A DNA stretch of 16,323 nt from positions 1 to 16,323 of the forward strand of contig JAKAOD010000010.1 of the NCBI GenBank assembly GCA_021823365.1, read 5' to 3'. Positions 7,515 to 14,871 of this stretch are shown here, in pieces. The notes beneath the pieces are model-generated. The model ran no database searches. It saw only the letters and a program-made list of their open reading frames with translations, and was not told the origin of the DNA. Source of the DNA: Actinomycetes bacterium. Lineage in GTDB: Bacteria > Actinomycetota > Acidimicrobiia > Acidimicrobiales > Bog-793. Within the stretch, counting starts at the first letter, position 1; each line of letters begins with the position of its first letter. Made by a program: the position numbers and the translations under genes.

Positions 7515-8315
7515 ATGCTTCGGCCGGTCGCCGGCGCAGCCGTGCCTCCTGGGACCGGGACGAGCGCGGAGCTCGAGGTCCGCGGCGTGCGCAAGTCGTT
7601 CCCGACCGACGAAGGAGGGATCGAGGTGCTTGCCGGGGTGGACCTCGTCGCGCGGCAGGGCGAGTTCGTCGCCGTCGTCGGACCGAGCGGGTGCGGCAAG
7701 TCGACGCTGCTCGCGATCCTCGCAGGGATCGAGCCACCCTCGGGGGGCGAGGTGCTCCTCGACGGCGAGCCGGTGACCGGCAGGGCCGGCCGCTTCGCCT
7801 ACATGCCGCAGTCCGACGTCCTCCTCGACTGGCGCCGCGTCCTCGACAACGCGACGCTCGGGCTCGAGATCCGGGGCATGCCGCGGCGCGAGGCGCGCGC
7901 CAAGGTCGAGCCGCTGCTCGAGACCTTCGGGCTCGCCGGGTTCGAGCGCGCGTACCCCTTCCAGCTCTCGGGCGGGATGCGCCAGCGCGTCGCGCTCCTT
8001 CGCACCGTCGCCCAGGAGCAGGGCGTGCTCCTCCTCGACGAGCCGCTCGGCGCCCTCGACGCCCTGACGCGGAGGGACATGCAGATCTGGCTGGAGTCGG
8101 TGTGGGAGCGCTTCCGCTGGACGGTCGTGCTCGTCACCCACGACATCCGCGAGGCGGTCTATCTCGCCGACACCGTCTACGTCCTCTCGCCGCGACCGGC
8201 GTCGATCTGCCGCGGCGTCGCCGTCGACCTCCCGCGGCCGCGCACGCCGCAATCGGCGAGCTCGCCCCGCGCCCTCGAGCTCGAGGCCGAGCTGCTCGCC
8301 ACCCTCGGCGGCTGA
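7515..8315 (+). CDS. thiZ: ABC transporter ATP-binding protein of the thiamine-precursor importer (ThiZ)
   Basis: Cytoplasmic ATPase subunit, 266 aa, of the SsuB/TauB-like branch that serves ThiXY-type importers. Walker A is GPSGCGKS (56-63), the Q-loop glutamine is in YMPQSD (Q99), the signature is LSGGMRQR (151-158), Walker B is VLLLDEP (171-177) and the switch histidine is H209 in VTHD. All catalytic residues are intact. It is divergent from thiY-thiX, separated by about 130 bp that contain the TPP aptamer. The gene itself carries no riboswitch, because its probable -10 box lies only six bases before the ATG. Pairing with ThiX and ThiY is inferred from adjacency and family. Confidence 0.88.
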   Translation: MLRPVAGAAVPPGTGTSAELEVRGVRKSFPTDEGGIEVLAGVDLVARQGEFVAVVGPSGCGKSTLLAILAGIEPPSGGEVLLDGEPVTGRAGRFAYMPQSDVLLDWRRVLDNATLGLEIRGMPRREARAKVEPLLETFGLAGFERAYPFQLSGGMRQRVALLRTVAQEQGVLLLDEPLGALDALTRRDMQIWLESVWERFRWTVVLVTHDIREAVYLADTVYVLSPRPASICRGVAVDLPRPRTPQSASSPRALELEAELLATLGG

Positions 8316-8323
8316 GCTTCCCG

Positions 8324-8329
8324 TAGCCT
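8324..8329 (+). promoter_or_regulatory. Possible -10 box of the PAP2-family gene
   Basis: TAGCCT lies nine bases before ATG 8339 in the 23-bp gap after thiZ, and no Shine-Dalgarno sequence precedes the ATG. It resembles the boxes before thiZ and cysS, so the gene may start its own near-leaderless transcript rather than depend on thiZ read-through. Confidence 0.35.
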
Positions 8330-8338
8330 GGCCCTGAC

Positions 8339-9097
8339 ATGGCTGCGCAGACGCCACGCCGCCGGCCGGCGGTCGTGACCGCGCCGGCGGCCGCGGTGCT
8401 GGAGCTGACGGCGGCGCTCGCGCTGCTCGCCGCGGCGGCGATCGCCGGGGTGCTGCTCGTCCACCGTCCGTGGCCCAACCGCCTCGACGTCTGGGGTTTC
8501 TCGCTGCTGCCCGCGAACCTCGGCTCGCGCACCTACCACGACGTCGCCGACCTCGGATCGGCGCCGGTCTTCGCAGCCGGCATCCTCGTCACGGCGGCGA
8601 TCGGCTGGTGGCGCGACCGGCCGCGCGCGCTCGCCTGCCTCCTCGGGCCGACCCTCGCCGTCTTCGTCACCGAGCGGATCGCCAAGCCCCTCGTCGGGCG
8701 GCACGCGGTGCTCGGCGGAAGCTCCTACCCGTCCGGGACGGTCACCGCCGTCGCGGCGCTCGCCGTCGCCGTCGTGCTCGTCTCGCCGAGGCTGCTGCGC
8801 CCGCTGTCCGCCCTCCTCACGGCGTTCGCGGTCCTGGCGGTGTGCGCGGCGGTCGTGGGCATGAGATGGCACTACCCGACGGACACGATGGGCGGGATCG
8901 GCGTCGGCGCGGGCTCGGTGCTGCTCGTGGACGGCCTCGCCCACCTGCCCGGCGCGCTGCGGAGCGGCGCCGGCCGGCGGGCGGTGCCTCAGTCCTCCTC
9001 GCCGTCCACCGACTCCGGGTCGTCGAGCCACGCGCCGGACTCGACCGCCTCGACGAGGTCGAGCGGGACCTGGTCCTCCTCCCACTCGTCGTCGTAG
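8339..9097 (+). CDS. PAP2-family membrane phosphatase-like protein with altered motifs
   Basis: Integral membrane protein, up to 252 aa, with about five to six hydrophobic segments (first at about 20-41). Similarity to type 2 phosphatidic acid phosphatases rests on YPSGTVTAV (130-138) and RWHYPTDTMGG (176-186). The nucleophile-type histidine H178 and its partner D182 keep the H-x3-D spacing. Two canonical features differ. PSGH is PSGT (T134), and the Ser-Arg expected seven and six residues before H178 is Ala-Val, with an Arg at 176 instead. K116 in AKPLVGR may represent motif 1. Activity on lipid or isoprenoid phosphates is therefore uncertain. The Ser/Thr-rich last 36 residues overlap the convergent small gene by 109 bases and may be mere read-through. 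Its relation to the adjacent thiamine genes is unclear. Confidence 0.72.
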   Translation: MAAQTPRRRPAVVTAPAAAVLELTAALALLAAAAIAGVLLVHRPWPNRLDVWGFSLLPANLGSRTYHDVADLGSAPVFAAGILVTAAIGWWRDRPRALACLLGPTLAVFVTERIAKPLVGRHAVLGGSSYPSGTVTAVAALAVAVVLVSPRLLRPLSALLTAFAVLAVCAAVVGMRWHYPTDTMGGIGVGAGSVLLVDGLAHLPGALRSGAGRRAVPQSSSPSTDSGSSSHAPDSTASTRSSGTWSSSHSSS

Positions 9098-9222
9098 TCG
9101 ACCTCGCTGTCGCGAAGCGCGGCGAACGGGGCGTCCTCACGCTCGAAGGGTTCAGGCGGCTCGCGTTCGGGTAGCTCGTAGCGCCTCGGCACCCCACCAC
9201 TGTGGCGGCTCGGGGCGGCCAC
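8989..9222 (-). CDS. Small strongly acidic protein, unrecognised
   Basis: A 77-aa frame in which 26 residues are Asp or Glu, including DYDDEWEED and the C-terminus DGEED. It contains PLDLVEAVESGAWLDDPES, which looks like a conserved short helix. No membrane segment or known domain is seen. I chose GTG 9222 because CGGAG stands seven bases upstream; GTG 9192 is an alternative giving 67 aa. It lies 25 bp downstream of another minus-strand small gene, so the two may be co-transcribed. The last 109 bases overlap the end of the convergent PAP2-family gene. The acidic composition comes from GAC/GAG-rich codons, which are common in this DNA, so a spurious frame is possible, although the codon pattern supports coding. 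Confidence 0.55.
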   Translation of the reverse strand: MAAPSRHSGGVPRRYELPEREPPEPFEREDAPFAALRDSEVDYDDEWEEDQVPLDLVEAVESGAWLDDPESVDGEED

Positions 9223-9247
9223 GGCAAGGCTCCGCGTCTCGCAGCGC

Positions 9248-9586
9248 TCAGGAGGCCTCGGGCCGGGTGTCGGGCTCGGTCGGCCGGGGGCGGAGCGGCA
9301 ACCGCGCGATGTCCTCGGGCGCCGTTCCCGCCTCCGACTTCCCCAGATGCTCGTAGCGGTCGATGCGGCTCCCGACGCCGGAGGCGATCGTGCGCTCGAA
9401 CCAGAGCGCCCGCTCGGCGGCGTCCTTGAGCTCCTCCTCGCCGTTCAGCACGCGCACCCAGCCGCGCGCGTCGCGCGTCTGCCGGTGAGCCTCCTCCACC
9501 TGCCGCCTCCGTGATGCACGGACTCCGAGCGCGATCGCGACCACCGCGACCGCGACCACCGAGCAAGCGACGGCGATCCATGCCAT
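9248..9586 (-). CDS. Small single-pass membrane protein, unrecognised
   Basis: A 112-aa protein with one N-terminal transmembrane segment (about residues 3-21, rich in Val and Ala), followed by GVRASRRRQVEEAHRQTRDARGW. The positive-inside rule places the rest in the cytoplasm. The middle (VLNGEEELKDAAERALWFERTIASG) is probably helical and the C-terminus is Pro/Arg-rich. ATG 9586 is chosen because GAGGAGG stands eight bases upstream; the frame remains open to 9613, but those starts lack a ribosome site. I do not recognise the family. It heads a possible two-gene unit with the acidic protein downstream. A palindrome-rich leader precedes it. Confidence 0.68.
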   Translation of the reverse strand: MAWIAVACSVVAVAVVAIALGVRASRRRQVEEAHRQTRDARGWVRVLNGEEELKDAAERALWFERTIASGVGSRIDRYEHLGKSEAGTAPEDIARLPLRPRPTEPDTRPEAS

Positions 9587-9621
9587 GGCGCTCGCCTCCT
9601 CTGCTGCTCCCAACCCCCTCT

Positions 9622-9639
9622 GCCGGCCGGTCGGCCGGC
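9622..9639 (-). promoter_or_regulatory. GC-rich hairpin in the leader of the small membrane protein gene
   Basis: Two 8-base arms, GCCGGCCG and CGGCCGGC, flank a 2-base centre, about 36 bases before the ATG at 9586. A second palindrome, GGTTCGTAACC (9648-9658), lies just further upstream. These could be an RNA hairpin plus an operator, but nothing identifies a regulator. Confidence 0.3.
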
Positions 9640-9773
9640 CGTGACAAGGTTCGTAACCATCTTGGCACCACCTCGCAACGACGGGTAGGCGCCGAGACCG
9701 GGGCCGCAGGGCAGCGGCGGCGCCAGCGTGCCGCTTCCGCGGTGGCGGCGCGAAGCATGTCGTTCCTGCTGTC

Positions 9774-9801
9774 GGGCGGCCGGGTGCGCGCGGCGCCGCC
9801 C
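9774..9801 (-). terminator. Possible hairpin terminator after the secreted LolA-like gene
   Basis: GGGCGGC (9774-9780) and GCCGCCC (9795-9801) can form a 7-bp stem with a 14-base loop, beginning eight bases past the stop of the minus-strand gene at 9809. There is no U-tract, so this would be an atypical terminator or only a chance GC stem. Confidence 0.25.
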
Positions 9802-9808
9802 GGCTCGG

Positions 9809-10663
9809 CTACGCGCCCGCCAGGGAGAGCAGGATCTGGGCGAGGGTCAGCGCGCCGGCCGGCGCGGTGATCACGAGCCCGCGGGGGTAGGCGATCGCGA
9901 CGTCGACGCCGACGGAGCGGGCGCCGAGCTTTCGGGTCCCGAGGAACTCGACCGGGAGCGGCTCGCCGGCGAGCGCGACGAAGACGGTCCCGCCTTTGGA
10001 CGAGGTGATCGGGATCACGCGGCGGTCCCGGACGACGCGCTCGCGCCCCTTGGCGAGCGTCCCCCCGCCGTGGAGCAGGCTCTGCGCGAACTTCCCCGGC
10101 TCGGTGAGGCCGCCGAAGTCGCTGGTGAAGGAGCTCGCGCTCGATCCCGTGATCTCGATCCACTTGCCGGCGAGCTTGGCCACGACCGCCGCGGCGACCG
10201 GCCCGCTCGGGGCGTTCGGCGTCTTCTCGAGGGCGACGCGCCAGTACGGCGCCGCCGCCTCCAGGTACACCACGCCGGGGAGCGCGACGAAGTTGACGGG
10301 ACCGACCGCCTTGGAGCCGGTGCGCACGACGATCTCGCCGGCCACCTGCCGGCCGCGGTCGGTCGAACGCAGCCTGAAGGCGAGGCGCTCGCCCGTCTCG
10401 GTGATCGAGCCGGCGAAGGCGAGCGAAGACTGCCGGGCGAGCGCGTCCGCGCTCATCCTGAGTATCCGCCCGGCGGGCAGTGCCGCGAGGCCACCGGATC
10501 GGGCCGGGAGCCTCGGGCTCGACGCCGAGAGCGCGCCGGAGCGTGACGCGGGCCTGCCGGTCCGGGGTGTGATGCCGCCCCAGCCGCCGAGCGCCAGCGC
10601 GCCCGCCGTCGTCACGGCGACCGTGCCGGCCAGCCCGCCGAGCGATCGTGGCCGACGCGCCAT
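9809..10663 (-). CDS. Secreted protein resembling LolA-like/LppX-type proteins
   Basis: A 284-aa exported protein. ATG 10663 is preceded by GGAGG with a 6-base spacer. It is followed by MARRPRSLGG and a hydrophobic stretch to about residue 29, a signal peptide. No lipobox cysteine is present, unlike the mycobacterial LppX/LprG lipoproteins. The body resembles the LolA-like fold seen in actinobacterial cell-envelope proteins. It alternates short strands (LAFAGSITETGERLAFRLR, QVAGEIVVRTG), has a vvRDRRVIPITSSKGGTVFVAL segment, and ends in IAYPRGLVITAPAGAL, like the closing strand of that family. Family assignment is by pattern only, and lipid binding is not established. It lies 177 bp after valS on the same strand and could be co-transcribed with it. 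Confidence 0.6.
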   Translation of the reverse strand: MARRPRSLGGLAGTVAVTTAGALALGGWGGITPRTGRPASRSGALSASSPRLPARSGGLAALPAGRILRMSADALARQSSLAFAGSITETGERLAFRLRSTDRGRQVAGEIVVRTGSKAVGPVNFVALPGVVYLEAAAPYWRVALEKTPNAPSGPVAAAVVAKLAGKWIEITGSSASSFTSDFGGLTEPGKFAQSLLHGGGTLAKGRERVVRDRRVIPITSSKGGTVFVALAGEPLPVEFLGTRKLGARSVGVDVAIAYPRGLVITAPAGALTLAQILLSLAGA

Positions 10664-10806
10664 CGAGAACCTCCGCTTTCGTACCGGGCCGGTGCGGCCG
10701 GCTGGAACTGTGTCCACGTGCCCGGCAAGGTCGAGACCGCCTCGACGCGCGCGTGCTCCGACGCGATGACGACCGGGTCTCGCCGCGGCTTGAGTGCCCG
10801 GCGGAC

Positions 10807-10848
10807 TCGCACCTGTCGTCGTCATTCGCACCTGTCGTCGTCACTCGC
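10807..10848. repeat. Two-copy 19-bp tandem repeat at the 3' end of valS
   Basis: The 19-bp unit TCGCACCTGTCGTCGTCAT occupies 10807-10825. It is repeated at 10826-10844 with one change (final T to C), followed by a further TCGC. The valS stop codon (TCA at 10841-10843 on this strand) lies in the second copy, so the duplication places a second TGA-containing unit just beyond the gene. It looks like a slippage duplication. Confidence 0.85.
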
Positions 10849-13450
10849 TCGCGTCGGCGAGCACGACGGAGACCCTCGGCTCCTCGGCGGCGACCAGGTC
10901 GAGCTCGGCGGCGTTGACGGCCTCGCGGAGGTCGGCGCGTCCGAGCTCGAGCAGCGTCACGAGCTCGGCGGGACCCTCGACCCGAAGGAGGTCCACCGGC
11001 CAGCGAATCGAGCGCTTGGCGACGGTCTTCGCCCGGCGGACCTCGCCGAGCACCTGCCCGACCGCGTCGAGCAGGTCCGGGCGCGCGCCGTCGCCGGGGG
11101 AGAGCTCCGACGGCTCGGGCCAGCGCTCGGAGTGGACCGAGGAGTCGTGCCACCACGACCAGGCCTCCTCGGTCGCGAAGGGGAGGAACGGCGCGAACAG
11201 TCGGAGCTGGACCGAGAGGGCAAGGGCGAGGGCGCCTCGCGCCGAGGCGGCGCCCGCGCCGTCGTCGCCCCTGCCCCCGTAAGCACGGCCCTTCACGAGC
11301 TCCAGGTAGTCGTCGCAGAACGACCAGAAGAACTGCTCGACCCGCTCGAGCGCCCTCGCGTGCTCGAAGCTCTCCAGCGCTTCGGTGGTCTCGGCGACGA
11401 CGTCGCGCAGCCGGGCAAGCATCGCGGCGTCGAGCGCGACCAGCCCGTCCGGCGCCCGCGCCGCCGCCCGGTCCGGCCCGTGACCGTCGAGGCGTGAGAC
11501 GCCGAACTTCGTCGCCTGGAGGATCTTGATGGCCAGGCGGCGGCCGATGCGCATCTGCTGCTCGTCGAAGGCGGTGTCGACGCCGAGGCGCGCCGACGCC
11601 GCCCAGTAGCGGACGGCGTCGGAGCCGTATGCGTCGAGCGGCTCGCTCGGGACGACCACGTTGCCCGTGGACTTCGACATCTTCTTCCGGTCGGGGTCGA
11701 GGATCCAGCCGGAGATGGCCGCGTGGCGCCAGGGGAGGTCGCCGTGGCCGAGCAGCGAGCGAGTCACGGTCGAGAACAGCCAGGTGCGGATGATGTCGTG
11801 CCCCTGGGGCCGGACGTCCATCGGGAACACCCTCGAGAGCAGGTCGCCGTCCTCGCCCCATCGCGCCGCGATCTGGGGGCTGAGCGAGGAGGTCGCCCAG
11901 GTGTCCATGACGTCGGGATCGCCGACGAAGCCGCCCGGCGTTCCCCGTTGGGACTCCTCGAAGCCGTCGGGTGCCTCCGCCGAGGGGTCGACCGGGAGAC
12001 GTTTCTCGCCAGCGAGGATCGGGTGCGCCTCGTCGACGGACCCGTCGGCGCGGACCGGGTACCAGACGGGGAAGGGCACGCCGAAGAAGCGTTGGCGCGA
12101 GATGTTCCAGTCGCCCGTCAGGCCCTCGACCCAGGACTCGAACCGTGCGCGCATGAACTCGGGATGCCAGGCGAGCTGGCGGCCGGCCCTCAGCAGGTCG
12201 TCGCGAAGCGACATCGTCCGCACGTACCACTGGAGGGAGGAGACGATCTCGAGGGGTCGCTCGCCCTTCTCGTAGAACTTGACGAAGTGGGTGATCGGCC
12301 GGGGCTCGCCGACCAGGTGCCCGGCCTCTGCCAGCAGCTCGACGAGACGCCGCTGGGCCGCCTTCACGGTCTTGCCCTCGAGCTCGGCGTAGTGGCGCGC
12401 CGCGGCAGCGGGGTCGGCGCATTCCCATCCCGGCGAGCCGAACGGGGCGTGCTCGAGCCGACCGCTCCTGCCGACGACGGTGCGCGTCGGCAGCGAGAGC
12501 TCCCGCCACCAGGTGACGTCGGTGAGGTCGCCGAAGGTGCAGACCATCGCGATGCCCGTGCCCTTCTCGGGGTCGGCGAGCGGGTGGGCGAGGACCGGCA
12601 CCTCCACGCCGAACAGGGGCGTGAGGGCGCTCGTGCCGAAGCGCGACCGGTAGCGGGGATCCTCGGGGTGGGCGACGAGGGCGACGCAGGAAGGCACGAG
12701 CTCGGGCCTCGTGGTCTCGATCTCGACCGGCGCCCTCCCGCCGGCCCCGTCGAAGCGGATCCTGTGGTAGGCGCCTGGCACCTCCCTGTCGACCAGCTCG
12801 GCCTGGGCTATCGCCGAGCGGAAGTCGACGTCCCACAGCGTCGGCGCCTCCTGGCGGTAGGCGTGGCCCGGCTCGAGGAGGCGCAGGAAGGCGCGCTGGG
12901 AGATGCGCCGGGCCGATTCCCCGATCGTCGTGTATTGCAGGCTCCAGTCGAACGACATCCCGACGCGGCGGAACAGCTCCTCGAAGGCACGCTCGTCCTC
13001 GGCGGTGAGCCTGCGGCAGAGCTCGACGAAGTTGGGCCTGGAGACGGCGGCAGGCTCCTTGGGCGGCCGCTCCGGCAACTTGAAGTCGGGGTCGAACGGC
13101 TTGGAGGGGTCGCAGCGCACGCCGAAGTGATTCTGCACGCGGCGCTCGGTGGCGAGACCGTTGTCGTCCCAGCCGATCGGGTAGAAGACCGACTTTCCCC
13201 GCATCCGCTGGTACCGGACCACGACGTCGGTCTGGGTGTAGGAGAAGACGTGACCGACGTGCAACGAGCCGGAGACGGTCGGCGGCGGCGTGTCCACCGA
13301 GAAGACCCCGGCGCGCATGCTGTCGCGGTCGAAGCGGTAGATCCCCTCGGCCTCCCAGCGCGCCGCCCAGCGTTGCTCGAGCCCCTCCAGCCCCGGGCGC
13401 TCGGGGACGCCGCTGCCCGCGAGGCGCGCAGGCGGGTGGTGGTCACGCAT
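10841..13450 (-). CDS. valS: Valyl-tRNA synthetase, archaeal-like (type 2)
   Basis: Class I aminoacyl-tRNA synthetase charging tRNA-Val, 869 aa. The HIGH motif is HVGH (64-67) within DTPPPTVSGSLHVGHVFSY, and KMSKS is intact at 590-594. The inserted CP1 editing domain follows, with ETTRPELVPSCVALVAHPEDPRY marking its start. The block WDDNGLATERRVQNHFGVRCDPSKPFDPDF matches the type 2 lineage shared by archaea, Rickettsia and some other bacteria. The usual bacterial type has GTDHAGIATQ in the corresponding place. The protein ends in VVLADASE, without the C-terminal coiled-coil arm of the common bacterial form. ATG 13450 has no Shine-Dalgarno sequence and stands just after a TACCCT box, suggesting a near-leaderless mRNA. 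It is divergent from cysS with 20 bp between start codons. Confidence 0.96.
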   Translation of the reverse strand: MRDHHPPARLAGSGVPERPGLEGLEQRWAARWEAEGIYRFDRDSMRAGVFSVDTPPPTVSGSLHVGHVFSYTQTDVVVRYQRMRGKSVFYPIGWDDNGLATERRVQNHFGVRCDPSKPFDPDFKLPERPPKEPAAVSRPNFVELCRRLTAEDERAFEELFRRVGMSFDWSLQYTTIGESARRISQRAFLRLLEPGHAYRQEAPTLWDVDFRSAIAQAELVDREVPGAYHRIRFDGAGGRAPVEIETTRPELVPSCVALVAHPEDPRYRSRFGTSALTPLFGVEVPVLAHPLADPEKGTGIAMVCTFGDLTDVTWWRELSLPTRTVVGRSGRLEHAPFGSPGWECADPAAAARHYAELEGKTVKAAQRRLVELLAEAGHLVGEPRPITHFVKFYEKGERPLEIVSSLQWYVRTMSLRDDLLRAGRQLAWHPEFMRARFESWVEGLTGDWNISRQRFFGVPFPVWYPVRADGSVDEAHPILAGEKRLPVDPSAEAPDGFEESQRGTPGGFVGDPDVMDTWATSSLSPQIAARWGEDGDLLSRVFPMDVRPQGHDIIRTWLFSTVTRSLLGHGDLPWRHAAISGWILDPDRKKMSKSTGNVVVPSEPLDAYGSDAVRYWAASARLGVDTAFDEQQMRIGRRLAIKILQATKFGVSRLDGHGPDRAAARAPDGLVALDAAMLARLRDVVAETTEALESFEHARALERVEQFFWSFCDDYLELVKGRAYGGRGDDGAGAASARGALALALSVQLRLFAPFLPFATEEAWSWWHDSSVHSERWPEPSELSPGDGARPDLLDAVGQVLGEVRRAKTVAKRSIRWPVDLLRVEGPAELVTLLELGRADLREAVNAAELDLVAAEEPRVSVVLADASE

Positions 13451-13458
13451 GGGATTAG

Positions 13459-13465
13459 TAGGGTA
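13459..13465. promoter_or_regulatory. Symmetric -10 box of a bidirectional valS/cysS promoter
   Basis: TAGGGTA reads TAGGGT on the plus strand (13459-13464, six bases before the cysS ATG) and TACCCT on the minus strand (13465-13460, nine bases before the valS ATG). Both fit TANNNT, so one 7-bp element appears to serve both directions. Only 20 bp separate the two start codons, and any -35 contacts must lie inside the opposite coding sequence. No good TTGACA-like box was found on either side. Confidence 0.55.
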
Positions 13466-13470
13466 CCTGC

Positions 13471-14871
13471 ATGCTGCGGCTCTTCGACACCGCGACGGGT
13501 GCCGTCGCGCCGCCGGCAGGTCGAGCAGGCACGCGGGTCGGCCTCTACGTCTGCGGTGCCACCGTCTACGGCCCGCCGCACGTCGGCCACGGGAGGTTCG
13601 CGCTCGTCTACGACGTCATGCGTCGCTACCTCGAGCACTCCGGCTACGACGTGAGGCACGTGTCGAACATCACCGACGTCGACGACAAGGTGATCGACCG
13701 CGCCGCCGCCGAAGGTCGCGACTGGCGCGACGTCGCAGCGGAGTCCGAGGAGCAGTGGTGGACGGCGATGGACGCGATGGGCGTGCTCCGGCCCCACGAG
13801 GTGCCGCACGCCACGGACTACGTCGATGAGATGGTCGACCTCGTCGCCGAGCTCGTGCGGCGCGACGTCGCCTACGAGACCTCCGACGGCGTCTACCTGG
13901 CGTGCGACGCCGTCGACGGCTACGGCATGCTCGCCCATCAGGGCCTCGACAGCCTGCGCAGGGGCGCCCGCGCCGTGGTCGGCGAGGAGAAAAGGTCGCC
14001 GCTCGACTTCGCGGTGTGGAAGAAGGCCAAGCCGGGGGAGCCGACGTGGCCCTCGCCGTTCGGCGCGGGGAGGCCGGGGTGGCACACGGAGTGCGTCGTG
14101 ATGTCGCTCGCGCTCCTCGGCGAGGGCTTCGAGCTGCACGGCGGCGGCCTCGACCTCGTCTTCCCCCACCACGAGAACGAGCGGGCGCAGGCGGTGGCGC
14201 TCGGTCGCCAGTTCGCGCGCCATTGGGCGCACAACGGGCTCGTCGTCGTCGGCGGCGAGAAGATGTCGAAGTCCCTTGGCAACTACATCGAGCTCCGGAC
14301 GGTGCTCGAGCGCTACGACCCCCGTGCGTACCGGCTGCTCGTCCTGAGGTCCTACTACCGCTCGCCGCTCGAGGTCGGCCCGTCGACGCTCGCCGACGCG
14401 GCCGCCGCACTCCAGCGCGTCGACGAGCTCGCCCGGCGCCTCGAGGGGGCGAGGCCGCGTCGCGGGCCGGCAGGGCCGGGCGTCGGGGCAGAGACGACCC
14501 GCGTCGCACCGACGCCCGAGGCGACCGCGCTACGGGCGAGCTTCACCGAGGCGATGGACGACGACCTTGCGACCCCCCGAGCCGTCGCGGAGCTGCTCGG
14601 CGCGGTGCGCGAGTCGAACAGGTTGCTCGACGGCGACGACGCCCGCAGCGCCCTGGCGCTCGGTGACGTCGCGCTCGAGCTGCTCGGAGTGCTCGGGATC
14701 GCACCGGCCGGCGTCGAGGCGCCCGCGGCAGCGATCGTCGAGCTGGCCGAACGTCGGGAGTCGGCGCGCCGCGCCGGCGACTACGCCGCCGCCGACCAGC
14801 TGCGAGACGAGATCTCCGTCCTCGGCTGGAAGGTGGACGACCTCCCGGACGGCCCCCGCCTGCATCGCTGA
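13471..14871 (+). CDS. cysS: Cysteinyl-tRNA synthetase
   Basis: Class I aminoacyl-tRNA synthetase charging tRNA-Cys, 466 aa, the normal length. The zinc site that discriminates cysteine is complete: C28 in LYVCG, C208 in WHTECV, H233 and E237 in FPHHENE. The HIGH motif is HVGH (37-40) and KMSKS is at 264-268. The C-terminal part carries the helical region with FTEAMDDDLATPRAVAEL and the closing segment ARRAGDYAAADQLRDEI. The shorter paralogue MshC of mycothiol synthesis is less likely, given the full length and typical C-terminal domain. ATG 13471 lacks a Shine-Dalgarno sequence and follows TAGGGT by six bases, so a leaderless transcript is likely. It is divergent from valS and followed by 411 bp without a convincing gene. 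Confidence 0.96.
   Translation: MLRLFDTATGAVAPPAGRAGTRVGLYVCGATVYGPPHVGHGRFALVYDVMRRYLEHSGYDVRHVSNITDVDDKVIDRAAAEGRDWRDVAAESEEQWWTAMDAMGVLRPHEVPHATDYVDEMVDLVAELVRRDVAYETSDGVYLACDAVDGYGMLAHQGLDSLRRGARAVVGEEKRSPLDFAVWKKAKPGEPTWPSPFGAGRPGWHTECVVMSLALLGEGFELHGGGLDLVFPHHENERAQAVALGRQFARHWAHNGLVVVGGEKMSKSLGNYIELRTVLERYDPRAYRLLVLRSYYRSPLEVGPSTLADAAAALQRVDELARRLEGARPRRGPAGPGVGAETTRVAPTPEATALRASFTEAMDDDLATPRAVAELLGAVRESNRLLDGDDARSALALGDVALELLGVLGIAPAGVEAPAAAIVELAERRESARRAGDYAAADQLRDEISVLGWKVDDLPDGPRLHR

Noticed and set aside
8817..12836. Very long minus-strand open frame of over 1300 codons
   Set aside because: It is Arg/Gly/Pro-rich, crosses several well-supported genes in other frames, and is typical of out-of-frame reading in high-GC DNA.
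11723..13654. Long plus-strand open frame opposite valS
   Set aside because: It is the antisense of an unambiguous valyl-tRNA synthetase with both class I signatures and runs across the valS/cysS gap.
13471..14871. Reading the gene as mshC (mycothiol ligase) rather than cysS
   Set aside because: Full CysS length, a complete C-terminal helical domain and the canonical spacing of zinc ligands and KMSKS favour cysteinyl-tRNA synthetase.
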